Assembly (NCBI RefSeq): GCF_021729035.1
Contig: NZ_JAJSAP010000004.1
Location: forward strand, 1 to 64,000
Origin: Microbulbifer sediminum
GTDB lineage: Bacteria > Pseudomonadota > Gammaproteobacteria > Pseudomonadales > Cellvibrionaceae
Direction of reading: 5' to 3'
Length of the DNA: 64,000 nucleotides
In this document: positions 15,564 to 24,165 of the stretch, piece after piece
Numbering within the stretch: position 1 is the stretch's first letter
How the letters are laid out: every line of letters starts with the position of its first letter
Notes under the pieces: generated by a model
What the model saw: only the letters and a program-made list of their open reading frames with translations
Databases searched by the model: none
Told to the model about the DNA's origin: nothing
Translations under genes and position numbers: made by a program

Positions 15564-16280
15564 ATGGACGAAATAAAACAGAAGATCGCGCTTTTTATCG
15601 ATGCGGATAACGCACCTGCGGGCAAGTTTGAGGATGTGCTCAGCGAGGTGGCGAAGTACGGCGTGGTTACGATTCGCAAGGCCTATGGTAACTGGAAATC
15701 CCCGACCCTCAGGGCATGGGAGGATTTGCTGCATGAACACGCGATCCAGCCGGTGCAGCAATACGATTTGACCAAAGGCAAGAATGCTTCCGACATCGCC
15801 CTGGTTATCGATGCAATGGATGTGATGTACACAAAGGATATTGATGTGATGTGCTTCATCTCATCGGATTGTGACTTTACCCCGATGGTTACCCGGGCGC
15901 TGGCCGAGGGCAAGGTGGTGCTCGGCTTCGGCGAGCGCAAGACGCCGCCGCCTTTTGTGAACGCCTGCTCCAAGTTCCTCTTCCTTGATCAGTCGGAAAC
16001 CGCCAAAGAGAAAAGCGGTGAAAAACGAAAGAACATAAAGTCAGATACGAAACTGATTACCCTGTTACGCCATGCCATCGAAGCCACAGAAGATGACGAT
16101 GGCTGGGCTGAGCTTGGCGCTGTTGGATCGAACATCTCCAACCGGACATCATTCGACTGCCGCAACTATGGCTTCAAGAACCTGAGCAGCCTGTTCAGGG
16201 CCATTGACCTGTTCGAGCTGAAGCGCGGCCAGGGTAAGTCCTACCTGGTAAGGGATATCAGGAGAAGCAAGAAGACCTGA
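15564..16280 (+). CDS. NYN-domain RNase-like protein with OST-HTH/LOTUS domain, copy 2
   Basis: A 238-residue paralog of the gene at 3749. The NYN domain (about residues 6-145) keeps LFIDADNAPAGK, DIALVIDAMDVMY and SSDCDFTPMV, the acidic cluster expected of this PIN-like nuclease fold, plus GFGERKTPP. The C-terminal OST-HTH/LOTUS-like domain (about 165-232) reads LLRHAIEATEDDDGWAELG and FDCRNYGFKNLSSLFRAID. The linker is shorter than in copy 1 and the tail is basic (RRSKKT). Predicted RNA-binding nuclease; target unknown. It stands alone in its orientation, with AhpD-like and pilU genes convergent. Confidence 0.8.
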   Translation: MDEIKQKIALFIDADNAPAGKFEDVLSEVAKYGVVTIRKAYGNWKSPTLRAWEDLLHEHAIQPVQQYDLTKGKNASDIALVIDAMDVMYTKDIDVMCFISSDCDFTPMVTRALAEGKVVLGFGERKTPPPFVNACSKFLFLDQSETAKEKSGEKRKNIKSDTKLITLLRHAIEATEDDDGWAELGAVGSNISNRTSFDCRNYGFKNLSSLFRAIDLFELKRGQGKSYLVRDIRRSKKT

Positions 16281-16283
16281 CAG

Positions 16284-16306
16284 CGGTGTAAACGGGCGTT
16301 TACCGG
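16284..16306 (+). terminator. hairpin after the NYN gene
   Basis: CGGTGTAAAC / GTTTACCGG around a GGGC loop, with a two-base bulge. It lies just after the NYN stop and before the convergent AhpD-like gene. No T-tract follows, so intrinsic termination is doubtful. Confidence 0.3.
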
Positions 16307-16356
16307 CACTACGGGGAGGGAAAGGCTATCATCCAGGGGCATCAAGCCCCGGCGCT

Positions 16357-16587
16357 CTATCCGTCTGGTGTGTCGCCGCCCAGCATGCGATTCGCCGCCT
16401 CGAGCACTTTACGGGCGGGCACCTTACGCACCTTGTCAGCGAGCAGGACCGCCTCGCGTATCTCTTCGTCTGACACGCCTGCTTTCTTCGCCTCGGGGAT
16501 ATGATACTCGATGCAGGGCACGCAATTGCTGCCCAGTGCAGCGCCGATTGCGACGAGCTCAAGCTCGCGCCGGCTAAGTTGCGCCAT
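16357..16587 (-). CDS. AhpD-like carboxymuconolactone decarboxylase-family protein
   Basis: The ATG at 16587 has GGAG about 8 bases upstream and is preferred over longer alternatives. The 76-residue product carries the AhpD-type redox motif NCVPCIEYHI (CxxC with a following His), then a helical C-terminus (SDEEIREAVLLADKVRKVPA). Small AhpD-like proteins form oligomers and act as thiol-dependent peroxidase or disulfide-reducing partners. The substrate is unknown. The gene lies between the convergent NYN gene and pilU, about 220 bases downstream of... pilU's end is at 16806, on the same strand, so co-transcription with pilU is possible. Confidence 0.7.
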   Translation of the reverse strand: MAQLSRRELELVAIGAALGSNCVPCIEYHIPEAKKAGVSDEEIREAVLLADKVRKVPARKVLEAANRMLGGDTPDG

Positions 16588-16805
16588 GGTAGTTTTCTCC
16601 TTCGTCACCCGTGCCTCACCCTCTCCGTCCGCAGGCATTCTGCCCATATTCACTGGGGCACAGCGGGATTGCCCGCCAGAAAGAAGGCTCTGCAACCTTA
16701 AACACTTCGCACCAATTCGACTTAGCGCGAAGTATAGACAGCGACCGGCCGGGCATGAGAAAAGTAGTGGCTGGAATAAATGGCGGCCAGATTAGCTCTG
16801 CGGCG

Positions 16806-17996
16806 CTAAAACTGCTCGCTTTCCGGCTCCCCTTCCTCGTCAAGTGCTTCCAGGGACAATTCGAGGCCAGAGCCGGCCTTCTGGCTCTGGCTGCTCTCAC
16901 CAGCTTTTGCTGGAGCTGCAGCCTTGGGCTTCTTGCCCTGCTCATAGAGCTTGATGCGCAGACGCAGGTTGTTGGCAGAGTCGGCGTTGCGGATGGCATC
17001 CTCGTGGCTGATGCGGCCCTCGACATAGAGCTTGAACAGCGCCCCATCGAAAGTCTGCATGCCGAGGTTCTCGGATTTCTCCATCATCTCCTTGATGGAG
17101 TGGAATTCCCCTTTCAGGATCAGCTCGTTGATGGTCTGGGTGCCCAGCAGGATCTCCACTGCGGCGCAGCGCTTGCCGTCCACGGTGGGCACCAGGCGCT
17201 GGGACACAAAGGCGCGGATATTCTGTGACAGGCTCATTAACAACTGGGGCCGGCGCTCCTCGGGGAAGAAGTTCACGATCCGGTCGAGTGCCTGGTTGGC
17301 ATTGTTGGCGTGCAGGGTGGAGATCGCCAGGTGACCGGTTTCGGCAAAGGCCAGCGCATGCTCCATGGTCTCCCGGTCGCGGATTTCCCCGATCAGGATC
17401 ACATCCGGTGCCTGGCGCAGGGTGTTCTTCAGGGCGGCGTGGAAGCTGCGGGTATCCACCCCAACCTCGCGCTGGTTGATCACGCTTTTCTTGTGCTTGT
17501 GCACATACTCGACCGGGTCCTCGATGGTGATGATGTGGCCACCACTGTTGGTGTTGCGATGGTCGATCAGCGCCGCCAGCGAGGTGGACTTGCCGGAGCC
17601 GGTGCCGCCCACAAAAAGCACCAGCCCCCGCTTTGCCATCACCACATCCTTGAGGATAGGTGGCAGTTTCAGGTCATCGAACTTGGGGATCTCGGTGACG
17701 ATATTACGGGCAACAATGGAGACCTGGTTGCGCTGCCAGAAGATGTTGATCCGGAAACGCCCCACACCGGGGATGGTCATGGCCAGGTTCATCTCCAGGT
17801 CGCGCTTGAACTCTGCCTGCTGGGCCTCGTCCATGATCTCCATGGCGATCTTCTCGATCTGGCCGGGGACAAGCGGTTCCTTGCTCAGCGGTTTCAGTAC
17901 GCCCTGGAACTTGGCACAGGGCGGAGCGCCGGTACTGAGGTAAAGGTCCGAGCCATCATTCTTGGCGAGCACGCGGAGGTAGCCGGTAAAATCCAT
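16806..17996 (-). CDS. pilU: twitching motility ATPase PilU
   Basis: A 396-residue PilT/PilU-family retraction ATPase of type IV pili. The Walker A motif is VGGTGSGKST (about residues 129-138), the Asp box is ITIEDPVEYVH, the Walker B region is DVILIGEIRDRETMEHAL and the His box is GHLAISTLHANNA. Length and the C-terminal acidic extension (LELSLEALDEEGEPESEQF) fit PilU (about 380 residues in Pseudomonas) rather than PilT (about 345). PilU is an accessory retraction motor that works with PilT at the cytoplasmic face of the pilus machine. In many gammaproteobacteria pilT lies directly upstream; here no pilT is present next to it. An ATG at 17996 is used. Confidence 0.9.
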   Translation of the reverse strand: MDFTGYLRVLAKNDGSDLYLSTGAPPCAKFQGVLKPLSKEPLVPGQIEKIAMEIMDEAQQAEFKRDLEMNLAMTIPGVGRFRINIFWQRNQVSIVARNIVTEIPKFDDLKLPPILKDVVMAKRGLVLFVGGTGSGKSTSLAALIDHRNTNSGGHIITIEDPVEYVHKHKKSVINQREVGVDTRSFHAALKNTLRQAPDVILIGEIRDRETMEHALAFAETGHLAISTLHANNANQALDRIVNFFPEERRPQLLMSLSQNIRAFVSQRLVPTVDGKRCAAVEILLGTQTINELILKGEFHSIKEMMEKSENLGMQTFDGALFKLYVEGRISHEDAIRNADSANNLRLRIKLYEQGKKPKAAAPAKAGESSQSQKAGSGLELSLEALDEEGEPESEQF

Positions 17997-18420
17997 CGAT
18001 CCGTATCCTGCTGACAGGTAAAACTTCGGTCGCGCAGCTTATCGAAAACGGGAAGTGCCGGTAAAGCAAAATTTTTTGAATTGCCGGCCCGCTGAATCAG
18101 CACCCAGGTTGGTGAATTGGAGAGCGAAAAGGTAGCGTTCCTACGCGCAAAATACGTGCAGACAGCGTGCCTACGGAGACTCGCCCGGCGACACCCGCTG
18201 CAGTTTAAGGACATTGCTGAGAGAGCAGTCTATCCATTGAACACAAGAGTTCAATCCTCGCCCAGGCAGTAACTCCAGCGATTCAGGACACCTGGTCGAT
18301 GGCGAGATGAATTGCATACCTTTTACACAATCAATATATTCCCCTGTCATTACAAACGAGACTTGGCCTTGCCCACCGAAATCGGCCCGGGCATACACAG
18401 ACAGCCGGAGAATTACCCGT
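17997..18420. other. divergent intergenic region between pilU and the methyltransferase
   Basis: About 420 bases with no gene that I can support. It should hold the promoters for pilU (leftward) and the methyltransferase (rightward). AT-rich tracts lie near 18068-18078 and 18325-18345. Confidence 0.35.
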
Positions 18421-19011
18421 ATGAGTGCTAACAGCTGGGATGATTATGCCGAGGGATGGGACAGCAACAGTGACGTTGTTACCTATGCAGAGCGGGCACT
18501 TCAAGCGCTTAATGAGGCCATCGACTGCACGGATGCCCGCATTTTGGATTTCGGTTGCGGAACCGGCTTGCTAACAGAGAGGCTCTCCGCCCGGGCAGGC
18601 AGTATCGTCGCGCTCGACCCGTCGGAGAAAATGATCTCGGTCCTGAATGCCAAGCAGCTGGATAATGTCGCAACAATCCAGTCCGAGTTAACCCGGGAAC
18701 TGATTGAGCGGAATGAGCATCTCCAGACCCGGTTCGACGTTATTGTCGCATCCTCTGCCCTGGCGTTTGTGCCCGATTACCGTGAGACACTGCAGCTGTT
18801 AACGGAGCTGCTGACTGACAACGGCAGGCTGGTGCAGTGGGACTGGCTGAAGGAAGCCGACGACGGCGGCAGCGGGTTTTCCAGGGAGGACATCGCCAAT
18901 GCCTTCGGGCAAGCCGGCCTTGCGGATATCAGGGTAACCGTGCCGTTCTCCCTGGACGCGGGGGGCGGCAGCATGGATGTTGTCATGGGCATCGGCACCA
19001 AAACCCGGTAG
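18421..19011 (+). CDS. class I SAM-dependent methyltransferase, core copy
   Basis: The ATG at 18421 follows GGAGA by about 9 bases. The 196-residue product has SAM motif I ILDFGCGTGLL (residues 41-51), ALDPSEKM (strand 2 acidic end) and FDVIVASSALAFVPDY. The N-terminus and C-terminus match the island copy at 1065 closely, so one is a duplicate of the other. The small single-domain architecture leaves the acceptor unknown. It is followed 66 bases later by the glutamine-synthetase-family gene on the same strand, but a shared pathway is not evident. Confidence 0.8.
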   Translation: MSANSWDDYAEGWDSNSDVVTYAERALQALNEAIDCTDARILDFGCGTGLLTERLSARAGSIVALDPSEKMISVLNAKQLDNVATIQSELTRELIERNEHLQTRFDVIVASSALAFVPDYRETLQLLTELLTDNGRLVQWDWLKEADDGGSGFSREDIANAFGQAGLADIRVTVPFSLDAGGGSMDVVMGIGTKTR

Positions 19012-19077
19012 GCTGACTCAAGCCCGCCCCCTGGCGGGCCAGGCCGGACATCAATCCTTCTTGTCATCGGAGTCACA

Positions 19078-20466
19078 ATGCCCCAGCTTGATAGCCACTC
19101 CTGGCTGGACGAATTACCCGCAGCCTTCCAGGCCTACCGCAATGGCCGCAGGCTGGATGAGGTGGAGTGCATCATTCCGGACCTGAACGGCATGTCCCGC
19201 GGCAAGGCGATGCCGCTGAAGAAATTCTCGCCGGACACCCCCATCTTCCTGCCCATCTCCATTTTCTACCAGACCATCACCGGCCAGGACGTGGAGATGG
19301 ACATTGTGAACCAGTGGGCCGAGAGCGATATGCTGCTGGTACCGGATATGTCAACGGCGGTGGCGGTACCCTGGGCCAAGCAGGCCGCACTGCAGGTCAT
19401 CCACGATCTGCAGGACCTGGACGGCAAGCCGATTTTCTGTGCGCCGCGCAATGTCCTCAAGCATGTGATCGGCCTGTACCGGCAACGTGGCTGGATGCCG
19501 GTGATTGCGCCGGAGCTGGAGTTCTACCTGACCCGGCCGAATGTCGACCCGAACGAGCCGATACAGCCCCCGGTCGGCCGCAACGGCCGCTCGGGCACGG
19601 CGCTGCAGTCCTATTCCATGTCGGCGGTGGATGAATACGGCCCGGTGATCGATACCATCTATGATTATGCCGAGGCAGCCGGCCTGTATATCGACTCGGT
19701 AATCCAGGAGGACGGCGCGGGCCAGGTGGAATTCAACCTCACCCACGGCGACCCGCTGTTGCTGGCGGACCAGGTGTTCTACTTCAAGCGCATCATCAAG
19801 GAAGCCGCCCTCAACAACGGCATGTTCGCCACCTTTATGGCCAAGCCCATGCGGGACCAGCCCGGCAGCGCCATGCATGTACACCAGAGCGTGGTCGACA
19901 TTGCCACGGGGCAGAATATCTTCTCCGATGCGCAGGGCCAGCCCACCGACCTGTTCCGCTACTTTGTCGGCGGCACCCAGAAACACCTGGTTGAGGTGAT
20001 GCCGTTTATCGCCCCCAATGTGAATTCCTACCGGCGGTTCGAGTCGGAGGCCAACTCCAGCGCGCCCACCAATACGGCGTGGGGCTACGACAACCGCGCC
20101 ACCGGTTTGCGGGTGCCCCACTCCGGTCCCCAGGACCGCCGGCTGGAGAACCGGGTGATTGGTGTCGATACCAATCCCTACCTGTCGATAGCCGCCAGCC
20201 TGGCCTGCGGTTACCTGGGCATGCAGAACCACATCGGGCCCGGCGCCGCGGCGGAAGGTGAGCTCGACGACGCGCAACAGGCGGAATCCTATATTCCCAC
20301 CACCTTCGACGAGGCACTGCGTATCTTTGCCGAGGCGGACGAGGTACACGAAATACTGGGCAGGGATTTCTGCCAGCTGTTTACGGCGGTCAAGAGGGAA
20401 GAGCTGCGCCAGTTCCACCGGGAAATCTCACCGTGGGAACGGGAACACCTGCTGCTGAACGTCTAG
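19078..20466 (+). CDS. glutamine synthetase-family gamma-glutamylpolyamine-type ligase
   Basis: A 462-residue type I glutamine-synthetase-fold enzyme. GGAG precedes the ATG by 6 bases. Metal and ATP site motifs are visible: APELEFYL, GAGQVEFNL, MAKPMRDQPGSAMHVHQS, NSYRRF and ENRVIGVDTNPYL. Members with this C-terminus and lacking the adenylylation loop of GlnA are usually gamma-glutamylputrescine or gamma-glutamylpolyamine synthetases (PuuA-like), which start polyamine breakdown by joining glutamate to an amine with ATP. No other puu genes adjoin it, so the substrate could be another amine. An EamA transporter follows at once. Confidence 0.75.
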   Translation: MPQLDSHSWLDELPAAFQAYRNGRRLDEVECIIPDLNGMSRGKAMPLKKFSPDTPIFLPISIFYQTITGQDVEMDIVNQWAESDMLLVPDMSTAVAVPWAKQAALQVIHDLQDLDGKPIFCAPRNVLKHVIGLYRQRGWMPVIAPELEFYLTRPNVDPNEPIQPPVGRNGRSGTALQSYSMSAVDEYGPVIDTIYDYAEAAGLYIDSVIQEDGAGQVEFNLTHGDPLLLADQVFYFKRIIKEAALNNGMFATFMAKPMRDQPGSAMHVHQSVVDIATGQNIFSDAQGQPTDLFRYFVGGTQKHLVEVMPFIAPNVNSYRRFESEANSSAPTNTAWGYDNRATGLRVPHSGPQDRRLENRVIGVDTNPYLSIAASLACGYLGMQNHIGPGAAAEGELDDAQQAESYIPTTFDEALRIFAEADEVHEILGRDFCQLFTAVKREELRQFHREISPWEREHLLLNV

Positions 20467-20600
20467 GGGTAACCCCGCACTGCAATAGTGATATATCCGC
20501 CCTCTCGCGGCCAGCCCCGGCTTTTTTTGCGGGGGTTCGCAGCGAGTGCCACACTCGTGCCCGGGGTGTCAGGCAGTCGAGGAGGGAACCACGTATCAGT

Positions 20601-21500
20601 TTGTTGCCCACAAGAAACCATGCGGCTGGCACGGGTTTAGTGCTCGTGGCCCTGGCAGCACTGTGCTGGGGCTTATCCGGCGGTATCGCCGGCGTTCTTA
20701 TCGCCGGCGGCTGGGACCCTTTTGTCGTTTCCTTCTGCCGGGGCGCGATCGGGTTCCTGTTCGTCCTCGCCTGGCTGCTACTGCGACCCCGTGGCAGTGG
20801 CCTGGGGAGTTCGCGCTTATGGTTCTGGTCAGCGCTCGCCGGCCTGGGTGTGGCAGGTAACTTTGCATTTTATTTCGTCAGCATCGCGCAGGGGAGTGTC
20901 GCGGTTGCTGCCACTTTGATGTACAGCGCCCCGGTATTCGTTTATCTCGTCTCATTCGCCTGCAGGCTCGAAAGGCCGACGCCGCTCAAGCTGGCCGCGA
21001 TTGTCCTGGCGATGCTGGGCATCATCTTGCTGACACAGGTTTACAAAACCAGCGCCAGCGGTATCACCCTGACCGGCGTGGCGGCAGGTCTGCTGGCCGG
21101 GGTTTCTTATGCGGTATTCATCTTCGGCTTCAAGTATGCCGCGCCGCACGGCAGCCCGCAGGCAGTTCTTTCAGTGGCATTCGCAATGGTTGCAGTGCTC
21201 CTTATCTGGCCCGCCGGTGTCGGTTGGGCCACTGCCGTCCCGGGCCCAGCCGATTTGCAGCTGTTCGTGACACTCGGTGTCTTTGGTGCCGGGCTGTCGT
21301 TCGCCCTGTATGTTATTGGCCTGCATCACATTGCCCCGACTGTGGCTTCGATTGTGGCCATGGTCGAACCGGTTACCGCCGCACTGTTCGGTGTGGTGGT
21401 TCTGAATGAAAACCTGGCTGGCGCGCAAATCCTCGGCATGGTACTGATACTGGTCACGGTGACCGCCCTGAGCGTGCGTTCACAGTTCCGGAGGTCTTAG
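20601..21500 (+). CDS. EamA (DMT superfamily) transporter
   Basis: About 300 residues with ten predicted membrane helices in two EamA repeats, for example LVLVALAALCWGLSGGIAG at the start of the first and GVAAGLLAGVSYAVFIFGF at the start of the second, ending SIVAMVEPVTAALFGVVVLNE. EamA proteins export or import small metabolites such as amino acids; the substrate is unknown. The start is unclear: a strong GGAGGG (20581-20586) is followed 8 bases later by ATC (20595), and the first conventional start in frame is TTG 20601. The frame is open back to an ATG at 20433, inside the ligase gene, but that stretch looks non-native. Confidence 0.75.
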   Translation: MLPTRNHAAGTGLVLVALAALCWGLSGGIAGVLIAGGWDPFVVSFCRGAIGFLFVLAWLLLRPRGSGLGSSRLWFWSALAGLGVAGNFAFYFVSIAQGSVAVAATLMYSAPVFVYLVSFACRLERPTPLKLAAIVLAMLGIILLTQVYKTSASGITLTGVAAGLLAGVSYAVFIFGFKYAAPHGSPQAVLSVAFAMVAVLLIWPAGVGWATAVPGPADLQLFVTLGVFGAGLSFALYVIGLHHIAPTVASIVAMVEPVTAALFGVVVLNENLAGAQILGMVLILVTVTALSVRSQFRRS

Positions 21501-21545
21501 GCCGCCTATCACAGCGGCTGTTCAGCCGGTCCCGGAGCAAGGTTT

Positions 21546-22133
21546 ATGCAGCAGATACCCCAGTCCCCCCATCGAGCACCGGGCCGCCGGTACCAGCGGC
21601 TGCGTACCTGGGAGATTCTGGGCGGCCTGTGGATCCTGGCTGCCGGGTTCCTGCTGCATTCCGCGTATGAATGGAGCGGGCACTGGCGGCCAATAGCGGC
21701 GTTCGTCCCGGTCAATGAAAGTGTGTGGGAGCATCTCAAGCTGGTGTTCTGGCCCGGTGTAGTGTTTGCCCTGCTGGAGTCCCGGTTTCTCGCGCAGGAA
21801 GCCACCAGCTTCACCACGGCCAAGGGCCTCAGCCTCTGCTGTATGCCCCTGGTCATCATTGCGGGCTTTTATGCCTATACCCATATCCTTGGCGACAATT
21901 CCCTGGCGCTCGATATCCTGATTTTTATGCTGTCGATCCTGGTTGGCCAGCGGCTCAGTTATTCGCTGCTTGTCCGCCCACGCGAAGCCAGGGCCTGGCG
22001 GCTGCCGAGCCGGGCCGGCCTGGCATTCCTCCTGATCGCTTTTCCCCTCTTCACGTTCTACCCGCCACACCTAACCCTGTTCGAGCATGCGGGAACCGGC
22101 CTGTATGGCATACTCGGGCAGCCTGCCCGGTGA
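21546..22133 (+). CDS. DUF6512-like membrane protein
   Basis: A 195-residue protein with about five membrane helices. The segment SAYEWSGHWRPIAAFVPVNE followed by SVWEHLKLVFWPG is the signature I associate with the DUF6512 family. The N-terminal 25 residues are basic and cytoplasmic. GGAGCAAGG precedes the ATG. It starts 45 bases after the EamA gene on the same strand. No function is established. Confidence 0.6.
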   Translation: MQQIPQSPHRAPGRRYQRLRTWEILGGLWILAAGFLLHSAYEWSGHWRPIAAFVPVNESVWEHLKLVFWPGVVFALLESRFLAQEATSFTTAKGLSLCCMPLVIIAGFYAYTHILGDNSLALDILIFMLSILVGQRLSYSLLVRPREARAWRLPSRAGLAFLLIAFPLFTFYPPHLTLFEHAGTGLYGILGQPAR

Positions 22134-22387
22134 TGAGGTATCGCCGAGGCGGTTGCCCTTTACCCCGGACAGGGGCCACCGTGGTACCGGCCGGCTTCGG
22201 CTACCGGGCCCGATATTCCTCGCCGTGCCGGTCGGTGAGTGTTCGTGTCTGGGGACAGTCCTGCGTGCACCTGGAACGGTTGGCAGGCAAGCCTGTTAGG
22301 ATCTTGACAGGACAGGAGTACTTCCGTCACTGCCATCAACATGGCAACCTGTTCACTCTCGATAACGATAAAGCAGAGATAGAGAGC

Positions 22388-22717
22388 ATGACGAATTACG
22401 GCCTGTTCGGGCATTTCCGCCTCAGGGACGCGCAACTCACGGCGGATGGCGCCGCACGCAAATCCAGCGACAATCGACTCGATATCCAGGCGCTGCAAGA
22501 CCAGGTTGATCACCTGTCCGTGGTCTGCGAGGCAATGTCTGAGCTGATGCAGGAAATGGGATTCTCCCGCGCAATGCTGGAAAAGAAGATCCAGGAAATC
22601 GATCTCCGTGACGGCCGGCTCGATGGCAGGCACCAGCCGAAGAAAACCTGCCCTTCCTGTGCCCGTATCTCCGCCAGCCGGCATGTGCGGTGTCTCTATT
22701 GCGGTGCCGGCCTCTGA
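22388..22717 (+). CDS. coiled-coil protein with C-terminal zinc ribbon
   Basis: The frame is open much further upstream (to 21725), but that part overlaps the DUF6512-like gene in another frame. From ATG 22388 the 109-residue product has a helical segment (about 33-75: ALQDQVDHLSVVCEAMSELM) and a C-terminal zinc-ribbon-like set of Cys (TCPSCARISASRHVRCLYCG). It may be a small nucleic-acid- or protein-binding factor. The family is not recognised. Confidence 0.5.
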   Translation: MTNYGLFGHFRLRDAQLTADGAARKSSDNRLDIQALQDQVDHLSVVCEAMSELMQEMGFSRAMLEKKIQEIDLRDGRLDGRHQPKKTCPSCARISASRHVRCLYCGAGL

Positions 22718-23170
22718 GAGCCCTGGCCCACGGCGCGGGGAGATGGCGCTTCGCTGTCGCGCCCCCAGGAATGCGCGAGCCGCCGTCACCGACGACTCGT
22801 CCCCTCCGGGTGCGTCTCCCGGCCAGCCACAGAAGGTGCCACTGGCGCCGGCAACCGCAATGCCGGTCAAATTTTGAACAATCCGGAGTGGGTGCGGAAC
22901 AATCTGGCGCCCAGCTTTTCAGAGAGGCATCGGGTGGGATTTCGTTCTGATACGATTGTGCCATGGCCCTGCCGGGCCGGGGTGTCACAGGCTTCCACCG
23001 ACCGGAGGCCAGGGAGTGGCACAACTGTAACCCGGGCTGATTGCAACGCCGCCTCCTGGACCGCCCTTTCCCTGGCCCCATTGCCGCCTCGCCGGTGCCT
23101 ATGGAGGCCCTGTGCCAGGCCGCTCCAGCCGAGCGCAGGCGTCGTGCGCCCGTTCGCCACGAGATAACCG
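22718..23170. other. intergenic region, no gene recognised
   Basis: About 450 GC-rich bases. Frames are open on both strands, as expected for this composition, but none has a plausible start or a recognisable product. It presumably contains the promoter of the NlpC/P60 gene. Confidence 0.35.
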
Positions 23171-23677
23171 ATGCGTAAGAAACTGCTGCTGATACAGATC
23201 CTTTGCCTGGCCGCCCTGGCAACGGGCTGTAGCCTTTCCCCCTATCGCGACGCACCGCAGCAAGCCGCCCAAGCCAACACGCAGGGGCAGCACCTGTCTG
23301 ACACCGGGGCGGTCAGGGACAAAATCTACGCCCAATACCGGGAGTGGAAAGGCACCCGTTATGCACTGGGCGGCATGAGCAAGCGGGGCATCGACTGTTC
23401 CGGGCTGGTCTATGCCACCTACCGCGACCACCTGGGTATTGAGATTCCCCGGACCACAAGGCACCAGTCCCGGATTGGCCGGGCCATCAAGCGCAGCGAC
23501 CTCCGCGCCGGCGACCTGGTGTTTTTCAAGACCGGGCACAAGGTCCGGCATGTGGGCATCTATATCGAGGACGGCAAGTTCTTCCACGCTTCCACCTCCC
23601 GCGGCGTCACCATTTCCAGGCTGAGCGACTACTACTGGCGGGACAGGTACTGGCACTCGCGAAGAGTGCACTTGTAA
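23171..23677 (+). CDS. NlpC/P60-family lipoprotein peptidase
   Basis: A 168-residue lipoprotein. The lipobox LATGC (Cys20) follows a hydrophobic signal. The C40 peptidase domain (about 50-165) has the catalytic Cys in GIDCSGLVYATY, the catalytic His in RHVGIYIEDG, and a third polar residue at FFHAST. Enzymes of this family cut gamma-D-glutamyl-meso-diaminopimelate bonds in murein peptides. As a lipoprotein without cell-wall-binding repeats it resembles the Spr/NlpC group of outer-membrane-anchored endopeptidases. It lies upstream of a DUF2750-like gene on the same strand, 68 bases apart. Confidence 0.85.
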   Translation: MRKKLLLIQILCLAALATGCSLSPYRDAPQQAAQANTQGQHLSDTGAVRDKIYAQYREWKGTRYALGGMSKRGIDCSGLVYATYRDHLGIEIPRTTRHQSRIGRAIKRSDLRAGDLVFFKTGHKVRHVGIYIEDGKFFHASTSRGVTISRLSDYYWRDRYWHSRRVHL

Positions 23678-23745
23678 GCCGTTTGTGTTCTAGTGGCGAT
23701 GCGGAATCGGCCGCTCCCAACAGCAGAAGCAGAAGTTAACGAACT

Positions 23746-24132
23746 ATGAGCAAAGAAGACCTGGATGCCATCCTGGGCCTGGAAACCGAAGATCGCTACG
23801 ACTATTTCCTGGATGTGGTCGGTGAAGAGCGTGAGGTCTGGATACTGGTCAACAGCCAGGAGCACTTCCTGAAGCTGCACTCGGACGAGCACGGCGGCTT
23901 CGAATACCTGCCGGTGTGGCCTGCAGAGGCATTCGCCGCCGCCTATGCCGGTGATGACGCCGACCTCGCCCCGAAGAGCATTGCCCTGCCCCAGTTCCTG
24001 AAGAAGTGGCTGCCCGGGCTGGACGGCGACGGTATCGAAGTGGGGATATTACCGGGCCCGGACAAGAGTGTCTGGGTCATGGAGCCCCGCGAGCTGGAGA
24101 AGGACCTGCGTGAGGAGTTGTCCCGTTTCTAG
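23746..24132 (+). CDS. DUF2750-like protein
   Basis: A 128-residue acidic, probably cytoplasmic protein. The core (RYDYFLDVVGEEREVWILVN, then LPVWPAEAFAAAYAGDDADL and LPQFLKKWLPGLDGDGIEVG) fits the DUF2750 pattern, including the conserved LPVWP. Proteins of this family have no established function, although they are often compared with SUKH/Imm-like folds. GAAGTTAACGAACT lies before the ATG. No signal peptide or membrane segment. Confidence 0.65.
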   Translation: MSKEDLDAILGLETEDRYDYFLDVVGEEREVWILVNSQEHFLKLHSDEHGGFEYLPVWPAEAFAAAYAGDDADLAPKSIALPQFLKKWLPGLDGDGIEVGILPGPDKSVWVMEPRELEKDLREELSRF

Positions 24133-24165
24133 CGGCGGGGCCTGGCGACTGGCGCAACGCCGTCG

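Noticed and set aside
19351..20418. 355-codon minus-strand frame across the glutamine-synthetase-family gene
   Set aside because: Antisense shadow; the sense protein has complete family motifs.
20496..20536. Possible terminator after the glutamine-synthetase-family gene (CCCCGGCTTTTTTTGCGGGG)
   Set aside because: The T-run is in the loop, not after the stem, and the stem is only four to five pairs.
22160..23255. Long minus-strand frames across the zinc-ribbon gene and the following gap
   Set aside because: Composition typical of antisense GC-rich DNA. They conflict with the zinc-ribbon protein and have no plausible start.
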